This document shows, in pieces, positions 11,571 to 24,799 of a stretch of DNA of 64,000 bases. Location: positions 45,712,879 to 45,776,878 of the forward strand of contig NC_089238.1 in NCBI RefSeq assembly GCF_963924675.1. Reading direction: 5' to 3'. Under the pieces are notes generated by a model. That model had not been told where the DNA came from, searched no databases, and saw only the letters and a program-made list of their open reading frames with translations. Numbering within the stretch: position 1 is the first letter of the stretch; every line of letters starts with the position of its first letter. The stretch comes from Phocoena phocoena. Lineage: Eukaryota > Chordata > Mammalia > Artiodactyla > Phocoenidae. A program made the translations under genes and the position numbers.

Positions 11571-11932
11571 CTTTATGGACTGAATGTTTGTGTCCCCCCA
11601 AAATTCATACACCAAAGCCCTAATTCTGTATATGATCATGTTGTAAGTGGGGGCTTTGGGAAAGGATAGGGTTGTGGAGGTGGAGCCCTCATGAATGGGA
11701 TTAGTGCCCTAATAAGAAAAGACAAGAGAGGTGATCTTTCTCTCAGGCATGTGAGGACACAGTGAGAAGACAGCTATCTACAAACCAAGAAGTGGGCTCT
11801 CACCAGACACTGGATGTGCTGGCACCTTGATCTTGGACTCCCCAGCCTCCAGAACTATGAGACTTCAGTGGCTGTTGTTTAAACCACTCAGTCTGTGATA
11901 TTTGTTATAGCAGCCTGAACTGACTAAGACAC
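11571..11932 (+). mobile_element. Solitary MaLR/MLT1-like LTR
   Basis: It starts 'TTTATGGACTGAATGTTTGT' and ends 'GTTATAGCAGCCTGAACTGA' followed by CTAAGACA. Internal landmarks in order are the run of C before 'AAAATTCATA', 'GGTGGAGCCCTCATGAATGG', 'CATGTGAGGACACAGTGAGA' and 'CTTGATCTTGGACTCCCCAG'. This is the layout of an old non-coding solitary LTR of the MaLR class. It contains no viral coding sequence. Confidence 0.75.
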
Positions 11933-12694
11933 CATGGACACTGGTCACCCAAGCTCGCTCAGAGCCAGTGGCTCCAGGAACCACAGTGGAAGAAAGACTA
12001 TGCTGGACAAAGAAGCAGAGGCAGAGGCAGAGCAAAACATGGAGTCAGGAGGACTTAACTGAAATTGGAACAGGGAGAAAAGCAAATCAAAACAAATAGG
12101 CCTGGGAAAAATAGGCTAGAGTTGTTGGAAGAGCCAGGGAATGGGAGGGAGATTCTTTTTGGAGGCCAGAGACTGAGGTTTCCAGTCACTTCCTAGTGAT
12201 ATTAAAGGACCCCCTTTCCAAGGCACACAATGAACAATGTGGATCCCAATGTCAGAGTGACAAAAATCCAGTCTGACCGGAAACTTCCAGCTTAAGATCC
12301 ATTTATGATGCTTTCTACAACTGAAAAATGAAATTTGATCTAACAGAATGAACCATGCTTCTAAATCAACTCTCCCAGTGTTATCAAGAAAATTTTCAGG
12401 AAATAGTTATAAGCGTTTGTCAATATAGCAAGATAAGTATATTTGCAAATTGGATATTTTAAGCATGAAAAGAATATTGTGTAAGGAAAAAATGTTTTAT
12501 TCATTGTAATGATACATGGGTTCTTCCATAAGATATCATTCATTTATTAAACTTTGTTTTATGATTCTGTGGAAACTTCTGTAGTAACAGTTCTACCCAG
12601 AGGCATGGCTTTTATAGGGTTTTTTAAACCAGGCAACAAGAAAGTAAGAAAATCTAATCTGTTTTCTGGCTTAAGTAGGATCTCTTCTAGTGAA

Positions 12695-12895
12695 ATGGAT
12701 GCATAGATACATAGATACATAGAAAATATCTATACCTATATCTACATCTATATTAATCCCTTATAGAGATTTAGATAAATCATTTGGAATGTATGGTGGA
12801 CTACTGGGAAGTGAACCTATATAATATATAGATATATATTATCTATATCTTGATAGATAGATGACAGATAGATATAATATAAATCCATACATCTG
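12695..12895 (+). repeat. Imperfect ATAG/GATA-rich simple sequence
   Basis: Repeated 'CATAGATA', 'ATCTATA' and 'GATAGATA' blocks on both strand senses form an imperfect tetranucleotide-rich stretch. It ends about 120 bp upstream of window exon 4. Confidence 0.7.
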
Positions 12896-13014
12896 TAGAT
12901 ATAAACAGAGAGAATGCTAATTCTGCTGTTAACAATGCATATCAGACATTTGTTGCTAAAGGCTTACTGTGTTTACCATAAGTTGGTTTGTTTCCTTTTT
13001 TCTCTTTTTTGCAG

Positions 13015-13158
13015 AAACCTGACACTATCCTGGAACCTCATTACCAGCCCTTGGTCATGAAGAACATTTCCAACCTGCCTGTGAACGTGTTGCTCTCAAC
13101 AAGTGGACCCTTCTTTATCTGCAAGGCTGATAAATCCCCACTGCCCTCAATTCCTGAG
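13015..13158 (+). CDS. HYDIN: HYDIN exon (window exon 4)
   Basis: The acceptor is TCTCTTTTTTGCAG, with a strong pyrimidine tract, and the donor is CCTGAG|GTAACT. The exon is 48 codons and phase 0 at both ends. It encodes KPDTILEPHYQPLVMKNISNLPVNVLLSTSGPFFI and CKADKSPLPSIPE. This continues the Ig fold started in the preceding exon: the 'KNISNLPVNVLLS' core strand and the 'GPFFIC' strand are typical of the repeat. Together with the next exon it completes the domain. Confidence 0.93.
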
Positions 13159-14999
13159 GTAACTGGACAGAGGGTGTCCTAACTCCTAGGCGGGTGCTGT
13201 GTGTGTGACAAAAGAAGAGAATAGTATTGGTACACTGCCTAATTTCAGTCGAGAAAAATAAAAAGAATCCAGGAAACAGGAAAAATCTAAAATGAGTCAT
13301 AATATCAATAAATTCTGATATAAATTGGTAGGAAAACCATTATTTACAATGTGAGAGCTTCTTGCTCATTATTATGACCCTTTCCTTCCTGCCCATTATA
13401 ACGAAGCTCAACTTTAGAAAACAGTGACTTCCCACTAATGAGAGGAAAGATCTTTTAATCCCCCTCAAGTCTGACTAAAACTCAAATTTGACCACAACTC
13501 AAAGCCCCAACCCTAAACCAGCCAGCCCATCTCCAGATAGTGAGAAATGTGAACCAGGCTGAAGCAGGAGGCTGTGAGCTCCCCTGGCCACCAGTCTGGG
13601 GCAGGATGCAGTGTTCTCTGAACATTCCCACAAGATCATCCCTGTGATCCCTGGCTGGGCATGAGGATACCAGTGGGAATGGCTGGGCCCTGGGGCAGGT
13701 GGCACTGCAGAGCGGTAGGGAAGGAGGATTGAAGGAGGGACCAGCCCCACACCCCATGGTGTTTGGCCTCCCAGTCCAGGGAGATAGCTAATGGAGAAGT
13801 GACATAGAGGAGGAAGTGAGGGCAGGCAGCAATCGCAGGATCTCAGAAGAGGGAGCCTGGGACTTAAGGACATCTGCCATGAGCCACACTCGGGGAGACG
13901 GATCTTTGTGGAAGATGGGAAACAGAGCCACTGGGTGAGAGCGTGTTGCAGACAGTACTGCACCGCCACCCTCCCCTGCCCTTTCTTCCTCACTGATTCT
14001 TTAGTGGGTCTCATTCAAACATGATTTGGGGGAAAAAAATAGCTAAGATCTTTGAACAGAGAAATAAAAGGAGGAGATGATCATAAGCAAGAGGCAGTTG
14101 AAAACCTCCTGCAAGGGAACCTGTGCCAGGAAGAAAACCCACAGTACGAACAGGGAGTTCTCTACAGTCTCACAGAAATTACAGGTGATATGACCTGTCT
14201 TTAAAAAGAGCTCAGGGACAAGATACAAGTGTTCAAAGAGGAGGTGAAGAGTGAACTCAAGAGCAGAGGAAAACAAATGGATGAGAAAATGAAAATTCAG
14301 GTATAAGCAGCTTTCTCTGTCTGGGTGGGAGGTTAGACCCACTCTTGTCCCTCCTGAAATCTTAATAAAAGTAGAAATGTTCAACAGGAAAGACACCCAG
14401 AGCAATAAAATAAAAGGGGAAGAGGAGGGTATAACCAAATAATGAGAGATTTAAACAAATTCTAGAAGATAGAATGAGGAAGGGAGTGGGTGGACAAAAA
14501 GGCATAAAGACCTGAAGCATAGAAAATTCACCAGTGAGGCTGCAAAGAAGTGGGAGTCATTCAGCCCAAGTAGCCTGGGCTTAGAGGCAACGAGTGTAGC
14601 AGAGGGCTGAAAACAGAGGGATTCTGTCTGTGCACCAGACAGCTGTCCCTGCTGACCCCACTCAAAAGACTTGGGCAGCTGACTCTTATCCCAAGACATA
14701 AAGATAAATGCTCTTCCCCAGAGAAACTCATCAAAACGTTCAGGGAAATTTAATGTTTCCTGTGTCAGTGTCGATACCCCAGAATAATCCCTGGTGTCTG
14801 AGTTGTGTGCATCACCGGATTTTCCCCTCTCTGCCCCAAAAAACTGTTCCATAGACCTGCTGTGCTACAAGAATTGAGAAATTGTGGCCTCAGGATTGTC
14901 GGGATGCCACGGTGGGTCAGGAACTACTGTTTCTTGTAATAACTCTTGTAGTGCATTTTGACCTTTTATATTACTTGCACATATAACTTTAATAAAAAG

Positions 15000-15330
15000 C
15001 ATACATATAATTTTAAAAATAAAGAACTTCTACAAATCAACAGGAAAAATACCAACAACCCAATAGAAAAATAGGCAAAGGGAATGAACAGAGAGTTCAC
15101 AAAAAGAAAAAGAAAATAGCTTTTAAATATATGAGAGTATGCCCAACTTTACTCATGTTGGAAGAAATGCAATTTAAAATTACTATGAAACACACTATTT
15201 TTCCTATAAGATTGGCAAAGAGCAAAAATTGGATAATGCTTTGTGTTAGGGAGGGCATGTGGAAACAGGCATCCCCTAAGGTATTGAGGAAGTGTACATT
15301 GGAAGATAGTATGGCAGTAGCCGTCAACAT
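15000..15330 (+). mobile_element. Old L1 fragment (late ORF2), sense
   Basis: L1 late-ORF2 text is readable in sense ('GAACTTCTACAAATCAACAG', 'GGCAAAGGGAATGAACAG', 'GAAATGCAATTTAAAATTAC', 'GGAAACAGGCATCCCCTAAG'). It ends at the poly(T) of the neighbouring antisense L1. Confidence 0.7.
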
Positions 15331-18300
15331 TTTTTTTTTTTTAGTCATCAGTGTATACATGTCAATCCCAATCACCCAGTTCATCACACCACCAACCCCA
15401 GCCCCCCACAGCTTTCCCCCCTTGAGGTCTATACGTTCGTTCTCTACATCGCTGTCTCAACTTCTGCCCTGCAAACTGGATCATCTGTACCATTTTTCTA
15501 GGTTCCACATATGCGTTAATATACGATATTTGTTCTTCTCTCTCTGACTTACTTCACTCTGTATGACAGTCTCTAGATCCATCCACATCTCAACAAATGA
15601 CCCAATTTCGTTCCTTTTTATGGCTGAGTAATATTCCATTGTATATATGTACCACATCTTCTTTATCCATTCATCTGTCAATAGACATTTAGGTTGCTTC
15701 CATGACCTGGCTCTTGTAAATACTGCTGCAATGAACACTGGGGTGCATGTGTCTTTTTGAATTATGGTTTTCTCTGGGTATATGCCTAGTAATGGGATTG
15801 CTGGATCATATGGTAATTCTATTTTTAGTTTTTTAAGGAACCTCCATACTGTTCTCCATAGTGGCTGTATCAATTTATATTCCCACCAACAGTGCAGGAG
15901 GGTTCCCTTTTCTCCATACCCTCTCCAGCATTTGTTGTTTGTAGATTTTCTGATGATGCCCATTCTAACTGGTGTGAGGTGACACCACATTGTAGTTTTG
16001 ATTTGCATTTCTCTAATAATTAGTGATGTTGAGCAGCTTTTCATGTGCCTCTTGACCATCTGTATGTCTTCTTTGGAGAAATGTCTATTTAGGTCTTCGG
16101 CCCATTTTTGGATTGGGTTGTTTGTTTTTTTAATATTGAGCTGCATAAGCTGTTTATATATTATGGATATTAATCCTTTGTCCGTTGATTCATTTCCAAA
16201 TATTTTCTCCCATCCTGAGGGTTGTCTTTTCGTCTTGTTTATGGTTTCCTTTGCTGTGCAAAAGCATTTAAGTTTCATGAGGTCCCATTTTTTAATTTTT
16301 GTTTTTATTTCCATTACTCTAGGAGGTGGATCAAAGAAGATCTTGCTGTGATTAATGTCAAAGAGTGTTCTTCCTATGTTTTCCTCTAAGAGTTTTACAG
16401 TGTCCAGTCTAACATTTAGGTCTCTAACCCATTTTGAGTTTATTTTTGTGTATGGTGTTAGGGAGTGTTCTAATTTCATTCTTTTACATGTAGCTGTCCA
16501 GTTTTCCCAGCACCACTTATTGAAGAGACTGTCTTTTCTCCATTGTATATCCTTGCCTCCTTTGTCATAGATTAGTTAACCATAGGTTCGTGGGTTTATC
16601 TCTGGGCTTTCTATCTTGTTCCATTGATCTATATTCCTGTTTCTGTGCCCATACCATATTGTCTTGATTACTGTAGCTTTGTAGTATAGTCTGAAGTCAG
16701 GGAGCCTGATTCCTCTTGAGTTTTTATCCCTCAAGACTGCTTTGGCTATTTGGGGTCTTTTGTGTCTCCATACAAATTTTAAGATTTTCTGTTCTCGTTC
16801 TTTAAAAAATGCCATTTTTAATTTCATAGGGATTGCATTGAATCTGTAGATTGCTTTGGGTAATAGAGTCGTTTTCACAATATTGATTCTTCAAATCCAA
16901 GAACATAGTATATCTCTCCATCTGTTGGTATCATCTTTAATTTCTTTCATCAGTGTCATATAGTTTTCTGCATACAGGTCTTTTGTCTCCCTAGGTAGGT
17001 TTATTCCTAGGTATTTTACTCTTTTTGTTGCAGTGGTAAATGGGAGTGTTTCCTTAATTGCTCTTTCAGATTTTTCATCATTAGTGTATAGGAATGCAAG
17101 AGATTTCTGTGCTTTAATTTTGTATCCTGCAACTTTACCAAATTCATTGATTGCTCTGGTGGTTTTCTGGTGGTATCTTTAGGATTCTCTATGTATAGTA
17201 TCATGTCATCTGCAGACACTGACAGTTTTACTTCTTCTTTTACAATTTGTATTCCTTTTATTTCTTTTTCTCCTCTGATTGCCGTGGCTAGGACATCCAA
17301 AACTATGTTGAATAATAGTGGTGAGAGTGGACAACCTTGTCTTTTTCCTCATCTTAGGGGAAATGCTCTCAGTTTTTCACGTTTGAGAATGATGTTCACT
17401 GTGGGTTGCTCGGATTTGGCCTTTATTATGTTGAGGTAGGTTCCCTCTATGCGCACTTCCTGGAGAGTTTTTATCATAAATGGGGGGTGAATTTTGTCAA
17501 AATCTTTTTCTGCATCTATTGAGATGATCATATGGTTTTTATTCTTCAATTTGTTAATATGGTGTATCATGTTGATTGATTTGCGTATATTGAAGAATCC
17601 TCGCATCCCTGGGATAAATCCCACTTGATCATGATGTATGATCCTTTTAATGTGTTGTTGGATTCTGTTTGCTAGTATTTTGTTGAGGATTTTTACATCT
17701 ATATTCATCAGTGATATTGGTCTGTAATTTTCTTTTTTTGTAGTATCTTTGTGTGGTTTTGGTATCAGGGTGATGGTGGCCTCATAGAATGAGTTTGGGA
17801 GTGTTCCTTCCTCTGCAATTTTTTGGAAGAGTTTGAGAAGGATGGGTGTTAGCTCTTCTGTAAATGTTTGATAGAATTCACCTGTGAAGCCATCTGGTCC
17901 TGGCCTTTTGTTTGTTGGAGGATTTTAAATCGCAGTTTCAATTTCATCTGTTCATATTTTCTATTTCTTCCTGGTTCAGTCTTGGAAGGTTATACCTTTC
18001 TAGGAATTTGTCCATTTCTTCCAGATTGTCCATTTTATTGGCATAGAGTTGTTTGTAGTAGTCTCCGAGGATGCTTTGTATTTCTGCAGTGTCTGTTGTA
18101 ACTTCTTTTTCATTTCTAATTTTATTGATTTGAGTCCTCTCCCTCTTTTTCTTGATGAGTCTGGCCAATGGTTTATCAATTTTGTTTATCTTCTCAAAGA
18201 ACCAGCTTTTAGTTTTATTGATCTTTGCTATTGTTTTCTTCATTTCTATTTCATTTATTTCTGCTCTGATTTTTATGATTTCTTTCCTTCTGCTAACTTT

Positions 18301-20055
18301 GGGTTTTCTTTCTTCTTCTTGCTCTAGTTCCTTTAGGTGTAAGGTTAGATTGTTTATTTGAGATTTTTCTTGTTTCTTGAGGTAAGCTTGTATAGCTATA
18401 AACTTCCGTCTTAGAACTGCTTTTGCTGCATCCCATAGGTTTTGGATTGTCGTGTTTTCATTGTCATTTGTCTCTATATATTTTTTAATTTCCTCTTTGA
18501 TTTCTTCAGGGATCTCTTGGTTATTTAGTAGTGTATTGTTTAGCTTCCATGTGTTTGTGTTTTTTACGGTTTTTTTCCCTGTAATTGATTTCTAATCTCA
18601 TACCGTTGTGGTCAGAAAAGATGCTTGATATGATTTCAATTTTCTTAAATTTACTGAGGCTTGATTTGTGACCCAAGATGTGATCTATCCTGGAGAATAT
18701 TCCATGCGTACTTGAGAAGAAAGTGTAATCTGCTGTTTTTGGATTGAATGTCCTATAAATATCAATTAAATCTATCCGGTCTATTATGTCGTTTAAAGCT
18801 TCTGTTTCCTTATTTATTTTCATTTGGGATGATCTGTCCATTGGTGTAAGTGAGGTGTTAAAGTTCCCCACTATTATTGTGTTACTGTCGATTTCCTCTT
18901 TTATAGCTGTTAGCAGTTGCCTTATGCATTGAGGTGCTCCTATGTTGGGTGCATATATATTTATAATTGTTATATCTTCTTCTTGGATTGATCCCTTGAT
19001 CATTATGTAGTGTCCTTCCTTGTGTCTTGTAACATTCTTTATTTTAAAGTCTATTTTATCTGATATGAGTATTGCTACTCCAGGTTTCTTTTGATTTCCA
19101 TTTGCATGGAATATCCTTTTCCATCCCCTCACTTTCAGTCTGTATGTGTCCCTAAGTCTGAAGTTGGTCTCTTGTAGACAGCATATATATGGGTCTTGTT
19201 TTTGTATCCATTCAGGGAGCCTATGTCTTTTTGTTGGAGCATTTAATCCATTCACGTTTAAGGTAATTATCGATATGTATGTTCCTGTGACCATTTTCTC
19301 AATTGTTTTGGGGTTGTTTTGTAGGTCCTTTTTTCTCTTGTGTTTCCCACTTAGAGAAGTTCCTTTAGCATTTGTTGTAGAGCTGTTTTGGTGGTGCTGA
19401 ATTCTCTAAACTTTTGCTTGTCTGTAAAGCTTTTCATTTCTCCATTGATTCTGAATGAGATCCTTACCAGGAAGAGAAATCTTGGTTGTAGGTTCTTCCC
19501 TTTCATCACTTTAAGTATATCATGCCACTCTCTTCTGGTTTGTAGAGTTTCTGCTGAGAAATCAGCTGTTAACCTTTCGTGAGTTCCCTTTTATGTTATG
19601 TGTCATTTTCCCTTGCTGCTTTCAATAATTTTTCTTTGTCTTTAATTTTTGCCGGTTTGATTACTATGTGTCTCAGCATGTTTCTCCTTGGGTTTATCCT
19701 GTATGGGACTCGCTACGCTTCCTGGACTTAGGTGGCTATGTCCTTTCCCATGTTAGGGAAGTTTTCGACTATAATCTCTTCACATATTTTCTCTGGTCCT
19801 TTCTCTCTGTCTTGTCCTTCTGGGACCCCTCTAATGCGAATGTTGTTGCATTTAATGTTGTCCCAGAGGTCTCTTAGGCTGTCTTCATTTGTTTTCATTC
19901 TTTTTTCTTTATTCTATTCTGCAGCAGTGAATTCCACCATTGTGTTTTCCAGGTCACTTATCCGTTCTTCTGCCTCAGTTATTCTGCTATTGATTCCTTC
20001 TAGTGTATTTTTCATTTCAGTTATTGTATTGTTCATCTCTTTTTTTTGTTCTTTA
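15331..20055 (-). mobile_element. 5'-truncated L1 with decayed ORF2 and partial ORF1
   Basis: In antisense to HYDIN, from its 3' end: poly(A) (as T run at 15331), a 3' UTR to about 15480, ORF2 from about 19294 down to 15481, then the C-terminal part of ORF1 to the truncation near 20055. The ORF2 frame is broken into pieces. The endonuclease part (18521-19294) is the longest intact block and begins MVTGTYISIITLNVNGLNAP. The RT part carries SADD where active L1 copies have FADD. The last block (15481-16479) holds the Cys-rich C-terminal region. Multiple stops and shifts make it inactive. No convincing target-site duplication was found. Confidence 0.9.
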
Positions 20056-21144
20056 AACAGCAAAGTCATTCCTCTGGGGGAAGAAGTGTTTAAGTCAATC
20101 TCCAAGATATTTAAACACCAAGCATTGAGATGCCTAGTGCTGCAAATACCATGGTCTACAAGAATGACTTCTAAATTGTGGCAAGCTACCTGGGCCAAGT
20201 GGCCAGCGAGCCTTTCAGAGGGGATTAGCCAACTGAGGAATCATTACCCTCTGACTCTTGAATCCGGTGATTCGCTTTATCAGCTGAAGCCATCTGATCC
20301 GTGTCACTGAAGTGCACAGTTAAATACCTGAACCTTCAAACTCAGTGGAGAGGAAAGTGTTCTGTAAACAGATTTGTTGCTGTGCGCATTCTTCCTTACT
20401 GCCTCAGGGCACTTTCTGCAAAACCAGGAGGTGGCTTTCATGCCGATTAAATGTGGGGATTAAGCAATTCTTAAAAAAGCCAACTCAGAGCCAGGCTTTC
20501 TATGGGAAGGTGTTTCTGTGGCCTTGGTGTCAACTAACACATGGGGATTTGAATCAAAGAGAGAAAAGAACAAACACAATCTACCGAACAAACTCTGTAC
20601 GGCTCTGGAGTGTCATTTTAAGTTGAATAGAAAGCAGTGGAAAGTGGATACCACTATGCTGAAGAGTTAGAATTGGAGACGTTAGAAAAGAAATTAAATT
20701 ACCTAATCCATCCCTTTCTGGGTCACCCTCTACAGAGCCCCTCCACCATGGGGTCCTTTAGAAAGCCTTTTTAAAATTTTCTTAAGCAAAGAACTTTTCC
20801 CACTTATCTAGGAAGAACGTTTTACAATCTAATTTATTTTCAGTTAAGAATATTTCATAATAATTATTCATTGCAGACTTTCCTTTTACAACTCCTCAAT
20901 CCTTACAACCTCACAACGCTTATCAACGTCACTTTTTTCAAATCATTTTTCTTCAAATTTTTCTTGCTTTCATTTTCAACTATTAAAAAATATATGTGTG
21001 TAAGTGCATAGAGATAGATAGATATGGGTAGATATAGATATTGATAGCGATATACTAGCTGTTTATGTGAAGTGTGGTTACATAGTTATGGATAAAGTGT
21101 ATATATACATATTTCCTACTAATCTGTGTGTCTGTATGTATGTG

Positions 21145-21148
<4 letters not shown>

Positions 21149-21188
<40 letters not shown>
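21149..21188 (+). repeat. (TA)n microsatellite close to an exon
   Basis: A TA run with a preceding TGTGTG stretch ends about 90 bp upstream of the acceptor of window exon 5. Confidence 0.85.
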
Positions 21189-21193
<5 letters not shown>

Positions 21194-21278
21194 CTATAAC
21201 TTTGGTTGTCCTATTTCATGTATCAGGTTGGAAATGCACATTATGGAGGTTGGTAATTCTCCATTATCTTGTTTGTAG

Positions 21279-21592
21279 CCTATTAAACTGGAGATGGGTG
21301 AAGAAAAAGACCTGCTGGTCAAATTCAACCCTTCCTATAAAAGCGATTTGAATACCTGGGTGGCAGAAGAAGTTCTAGAAATCAAGTATGTGGAGCACCC
21401 TCAAGTGGACAGCCTGCACCTGCGTGGAGAAGTGAATTACCCCAACCTCACCTTTGAGACCATGGAGCTGGATTTTGGCTGTATCCTGAATGATACTGAG
21501 GTGATCCGCTACATCACAGTCACCAACTGCAGCCCCCTTGTTGTGAAGTTTCGCTGGTTCTTCCTGGTGGATGATAAGGAAAATCAGATAAG
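21279..21592 (+). CDS. HYDIN: HYDIN exon (window exon 5), end of one ASH domain and start of the next
   Basis: The acceptor is CTTGTTTGTAG and the donor is ATAAG|GTACCA. At 314 nt it is the longest exon in the window. It starts in phase 0 and ends two bases into an arginine codon. The protein includes EKDLLVKFNPSYKSDLNTWV, then SLHLRGEVNYPNL, which closes one ASH-like domain. It then opens another with METMELDFGCILND-like spacing, read here as the LDFGCILNDTE motif followed by TNCSPLVVKFRWFF. The 'LDFG...TNCSPLxVxFxW' pattern is the hallmark start of an ASH/MSP-type repeat in HYDIN and related ciliary proteins. Confidence 0.94.
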
Positions 21593-22895
21593 GTACCAAC
21601 TAGTGTGGCAATCCTGCAGAGCTCTCCCCTGCTCTTCATTTTTTTCTCCTTCAGGCTTTGCACTTGGTTTCCTGTATTCTGAGTACTGGTCTCTCATGAA
21701 TACTTTCACTTCCAACAACTAATCATTGACAGAAGGAACAAAGAGCCATGGTCCATCCTAGGTTTCCAAACAGGAAAAGCAGATAAAACATCTTTGAAAG
21801 CCCCAATTGCCACCAAATTAACAAAGTGATATCCCTAAGCCTGCTCTAATTTTGAATCTAGTGGTTGGATCATTAGAAATTTATCACTAAAAATAGTCTT
21901 CATAGAGTTTCCTTAATAAGCATTTGAAACCCAAAGCACGAATTGAGCAGGGTGATGCATGAGATGTGTGCTGCCCTGAGCTCTACCTTCTGCATATTTC
22001 AGTGGGTTCCATTATGGCCCATATATGTATGTATGTATATAGATATATACTTATGTACAAAATAGTGGGAGGTGGTGAGTGCCGGAAGGGAAAAGCTGTC
22101 TTTACAATATTTGGGTTTAGAAGTGTCTTTCCTGTTCAATTAGAAGCTAAAGCCAACTTAATTTGGAAAACACTCCCTTAAAGAACTAGGAACAGCCTAT
22201 TTCAGTCAAGCCTCAATAACAGTTTCATGTGGGTCAAAAGCCATGTTGTTGGCCAGGATGGATGGGCTTGTGCATATTTCCTTATTGGATGTTTGGACAG
22301 CTCGGTTTTCAACACCTGAATTTTGAATGGCCATTCTTAACTGGGAAAGTCTCATGTTATTTCTTGGCTGGTCGATGCTTCCTGTACACTATCCTCATCT
22401 TGTGTATGATAGCCATCCTTTCTCTCCTGTGCCTGTTTCCATGGTAACTATGGCTTGCTCTGGATGTCTTCCATAAACATCTGATGATGACCCAGTGTAG
22501 CACGGAAGCCGGTTCTGGGCCTGAGTGATGGAGCCTGCTCATTAGGTGCCAATGACTGTTCAGGTTTGGGATGAAATTCTGTAGATGGTGAACATTTAAA
22601 ATAATTATGGAAAACTCAGCCAACCTGACCTAATGAGTTTCAAACACCAGATTGTGTGAAGTTATTCTGATGGAACACAGCTAAATGAGTTTTTTCTATC
22701 TGGGAGCAAGGGACATGCTTTATGTATTTTTTTATTTTCGAGAGGCCATTTCCACAATTAAAATGATGACATTTTGAAAATGTTCTTGGCAAGTACTGGA
22801 GATGATACACTTAATTTTTCATTGGCTTAAGCACTCATTTAACCATATTTTTCCTTTCTTCTTTATCTTCTAATATCTTGATACTGAGCCTCTGC

Positions 22896-23070
22896 TTATA
22901 TTTCATTCATTCATTCATTCAGAGAGTCACTCAGAAACCATTTGATAAGTGGCTCTTATGCACCAGGTAATGGGTGAGGTATCAGGGATACAGAAGTGAG
23001 TAAGACATGATCACTGGACTGAGGCTATTGGGGAAACAGATGTGTAAACCATGACACATGATAGTGCCAG
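22896..23070 (-). mobile_element. L2 LINE relic (3' end)
   Basis: (TTCA)n is followed by 'GCTCTTATGCACCAGGTAAT', 'ATCAGGGATACAGAAGTGAG' and a 'GACATGATCACTGGACTGAG' block, the antisense L2 3' end. Confidence 0.6.
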
Positions 23071-23262
23071 CCTCTGAGGGATGCCGGGGGAATGAATGCT
23101 CGCAGGAGTCAGAGAAGGCTGCACTGAGAGGCACAGTTAAATGCTCCAGATGGAGAAGCAGAGAAACATTCTCAGTAACAGGAATAGCATGTATATACGT
23201 TCGGATTCATGGACCCTGTTGCAAGTGACAAGAAACCTGACCCTAAGTAAAAATGAAAAGCA

Positions 23263-23602
23263 GGGACTTCCCTGGTGGTGCAGTGGTTAAGAATCTGCCT
23301 GCCAATGCAGGGGACACAGGTTTGAGCCCTGGTCCGGGAAGATCCCACATGCCGCAGAGCAACTAAGCCCGTGAGCCACAACTACTGAGCCTGTGCTCTA
23401 GGGCCCACGAGCCACAACTACTGAGCCCGCGTGCCTAGAGCCCGTGCTCCACAACAAGAGAAGCCACCGCAATGAGAAGCCCACACACCGTAACGAAGAG
23501 TAGCCCCCGCCCATCACAACTAGAGAAAGCCTGCACACAGCAATGACGACCCAATGCAGCCAAACAAATAAATAAAATTTTTTTAAAATTTTTTTCTAAA
23601 AA
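23263..23602 (+). mobile_element. CHR-type SINE (long form) with TSD
   Basis: It starts GGGACTTCCCTGGTGGTGCAG and has the extended body with 'gagccacaactactgagcc' modules, then a tail with AATAAATAAAA and T/A homopolymers. Identical 14-bp target-site duplications (AAAAATGAAAAGCA) lie at 23249-23262 and 23603-23616. Confidence 0.92.
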
Positions 23603-24799
23603 AAAAATGAAAAGCAAAGTTCATTCACTGGTTCCCACAACTCAAAAGTCCAAGTTCATTCTGGCTTCTGGCCTGGCTTAAAGCAAGGACTCAAATAGTG
23701 TTGCTGGAGCCAGGGTCCCTGTCTCAGCTCTGCTCTCCGTCATGAGTTAGCCGCGTTCTCAGAGCAGCTTTTCTCCCATGGTCACCAGGTGCTGCCAGCA
23801 CTCCTGGGGCCATGTCTGTGCAGATTCTGAGCCACTGAAAAGGAACATGAGCCTTGGTCCCAGAACTTCCAGGAGATGCACTCTGATGGGACCATCTTAA
23901 TCACCTTTCCTGTCCCCTCCCCTCACCGGTCACCATCAGGGGAGGGCGAAGCTCTTGATTAGCATTGGCCTGGCCGTGTGCCCCATGCCAAGCGCTGCAG
24001 TGATGACCTCAGAACCACATGGACCGAAGGAGTGGGAGTGGGGCAGATCTCCAGGCAAAAAACTGCAATCTAGGAGAAGGAATGCGGGAGAGGCGGGTGG
24101 CACGCCCCTATCAGTGTCCACAGGGGACCCGTCAGTGCAGCCACAGTGCAGACTTCATCAATGGGGGGCAGTCCGGGGAGGCGAGTCTGGGCAGGTAGGT
24201 TGGCAGCAGTGTGTGAGAGGCCTGGTATTCCATGATAAGGCACTTAGACTCTTTCTTGGAGGCAGTGGTGAGATTTGTAATCAGGAGAGTGACAGAGTCA
24301 GGTTTTTTCAGAAAGATAACCTTTAGCAGCATTCAGCACAGTTGTCCAACCCCTCCTTCCTGAAACACATTCCTTTCATGGCTTGAATAGCACCATACTC
24401 TCATGCTTTTCCTCTTGTCCCCTCGACTGACTACTTCTCAGCTCTCGGCCAGCAGCAACTCTGATAGAGTTGTAGGACGCAGGGCTCCCTCCTAGGCTGT
24501 CTGCTCTTCCTGGAGTTGCATTTACCAACAGCTTCACTTAGCCCCGGTTGCAGAGGCTTCTGAATGCGTATCTCCACCGAGACCCCTCAGAGTTCCAAGT
24601 GCATCACCTTCTTGACATCTCCTCCTGGATGTCTCGCAGGTGACTCGTGTCCAGCGTACCCCACTCCAGTCTCAGGCTCTCCCCTGCCCCCTCCCTGCCT
24701 CTCCTGCAGGGCCCTTGTCCCAGTAAATGGCACCACTGTCCTGAGAGGCATCCAGATTCCCTCCTCTCCCTTACCCCACGCATCAAATCCATCACCAAG

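Larger units (their letters stand above)
8437..13014 (+). other. HYDIN intron between window exons 3 and 4
   Basis: This is a 4.58 kb intron with MIR (8766-8965), L2 pieces (9410-9760 and 9775-9860) and a MaLR-like LTR (11571-11932). ATAG/GATA-type simple sequence lies at about 12695-12895. Nothing recognisable was seen in 9000-9400, 9870-11570 or 11935-12690. Confidence 0.8.
13159..21278 (+). other. HYDIN intron between window exons 4 and 5
   Basis: This is an 8.1 kb intron. It is dominated by one antisense L1 (15331-20055) next to a sense L1 fragment (about 15000-15330). From 13,160 to 15,000 and from 20,060 to 21,140 I recognise no repeat family or gene. The 13,480-14,850 part is comparatively GC-rich and its minus-strand open frames look incidental. 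Confidence 0.75.

Noticed and set aside
13499..14014. 171-codon minus-strand frame in a GC-richer stretch
   Set aside because: A long frame in GC-rich DNA is expected by chance. There is no recognisable domain, and no splice or promoter support.
15481..16479. A 332-codon frame as a host gene
   Set aside because: It is the C-terminal part of L1 ORF2 ([19 protein letters not shown] region) in a decayed retrotransposon.
20060..20340. Unassigned sequence right of the 15-20 kb L1, considered as a conserved element
   Set aside because: I recognise no family and see no coding or structural signal. Conservation cannot be judged without alignment.
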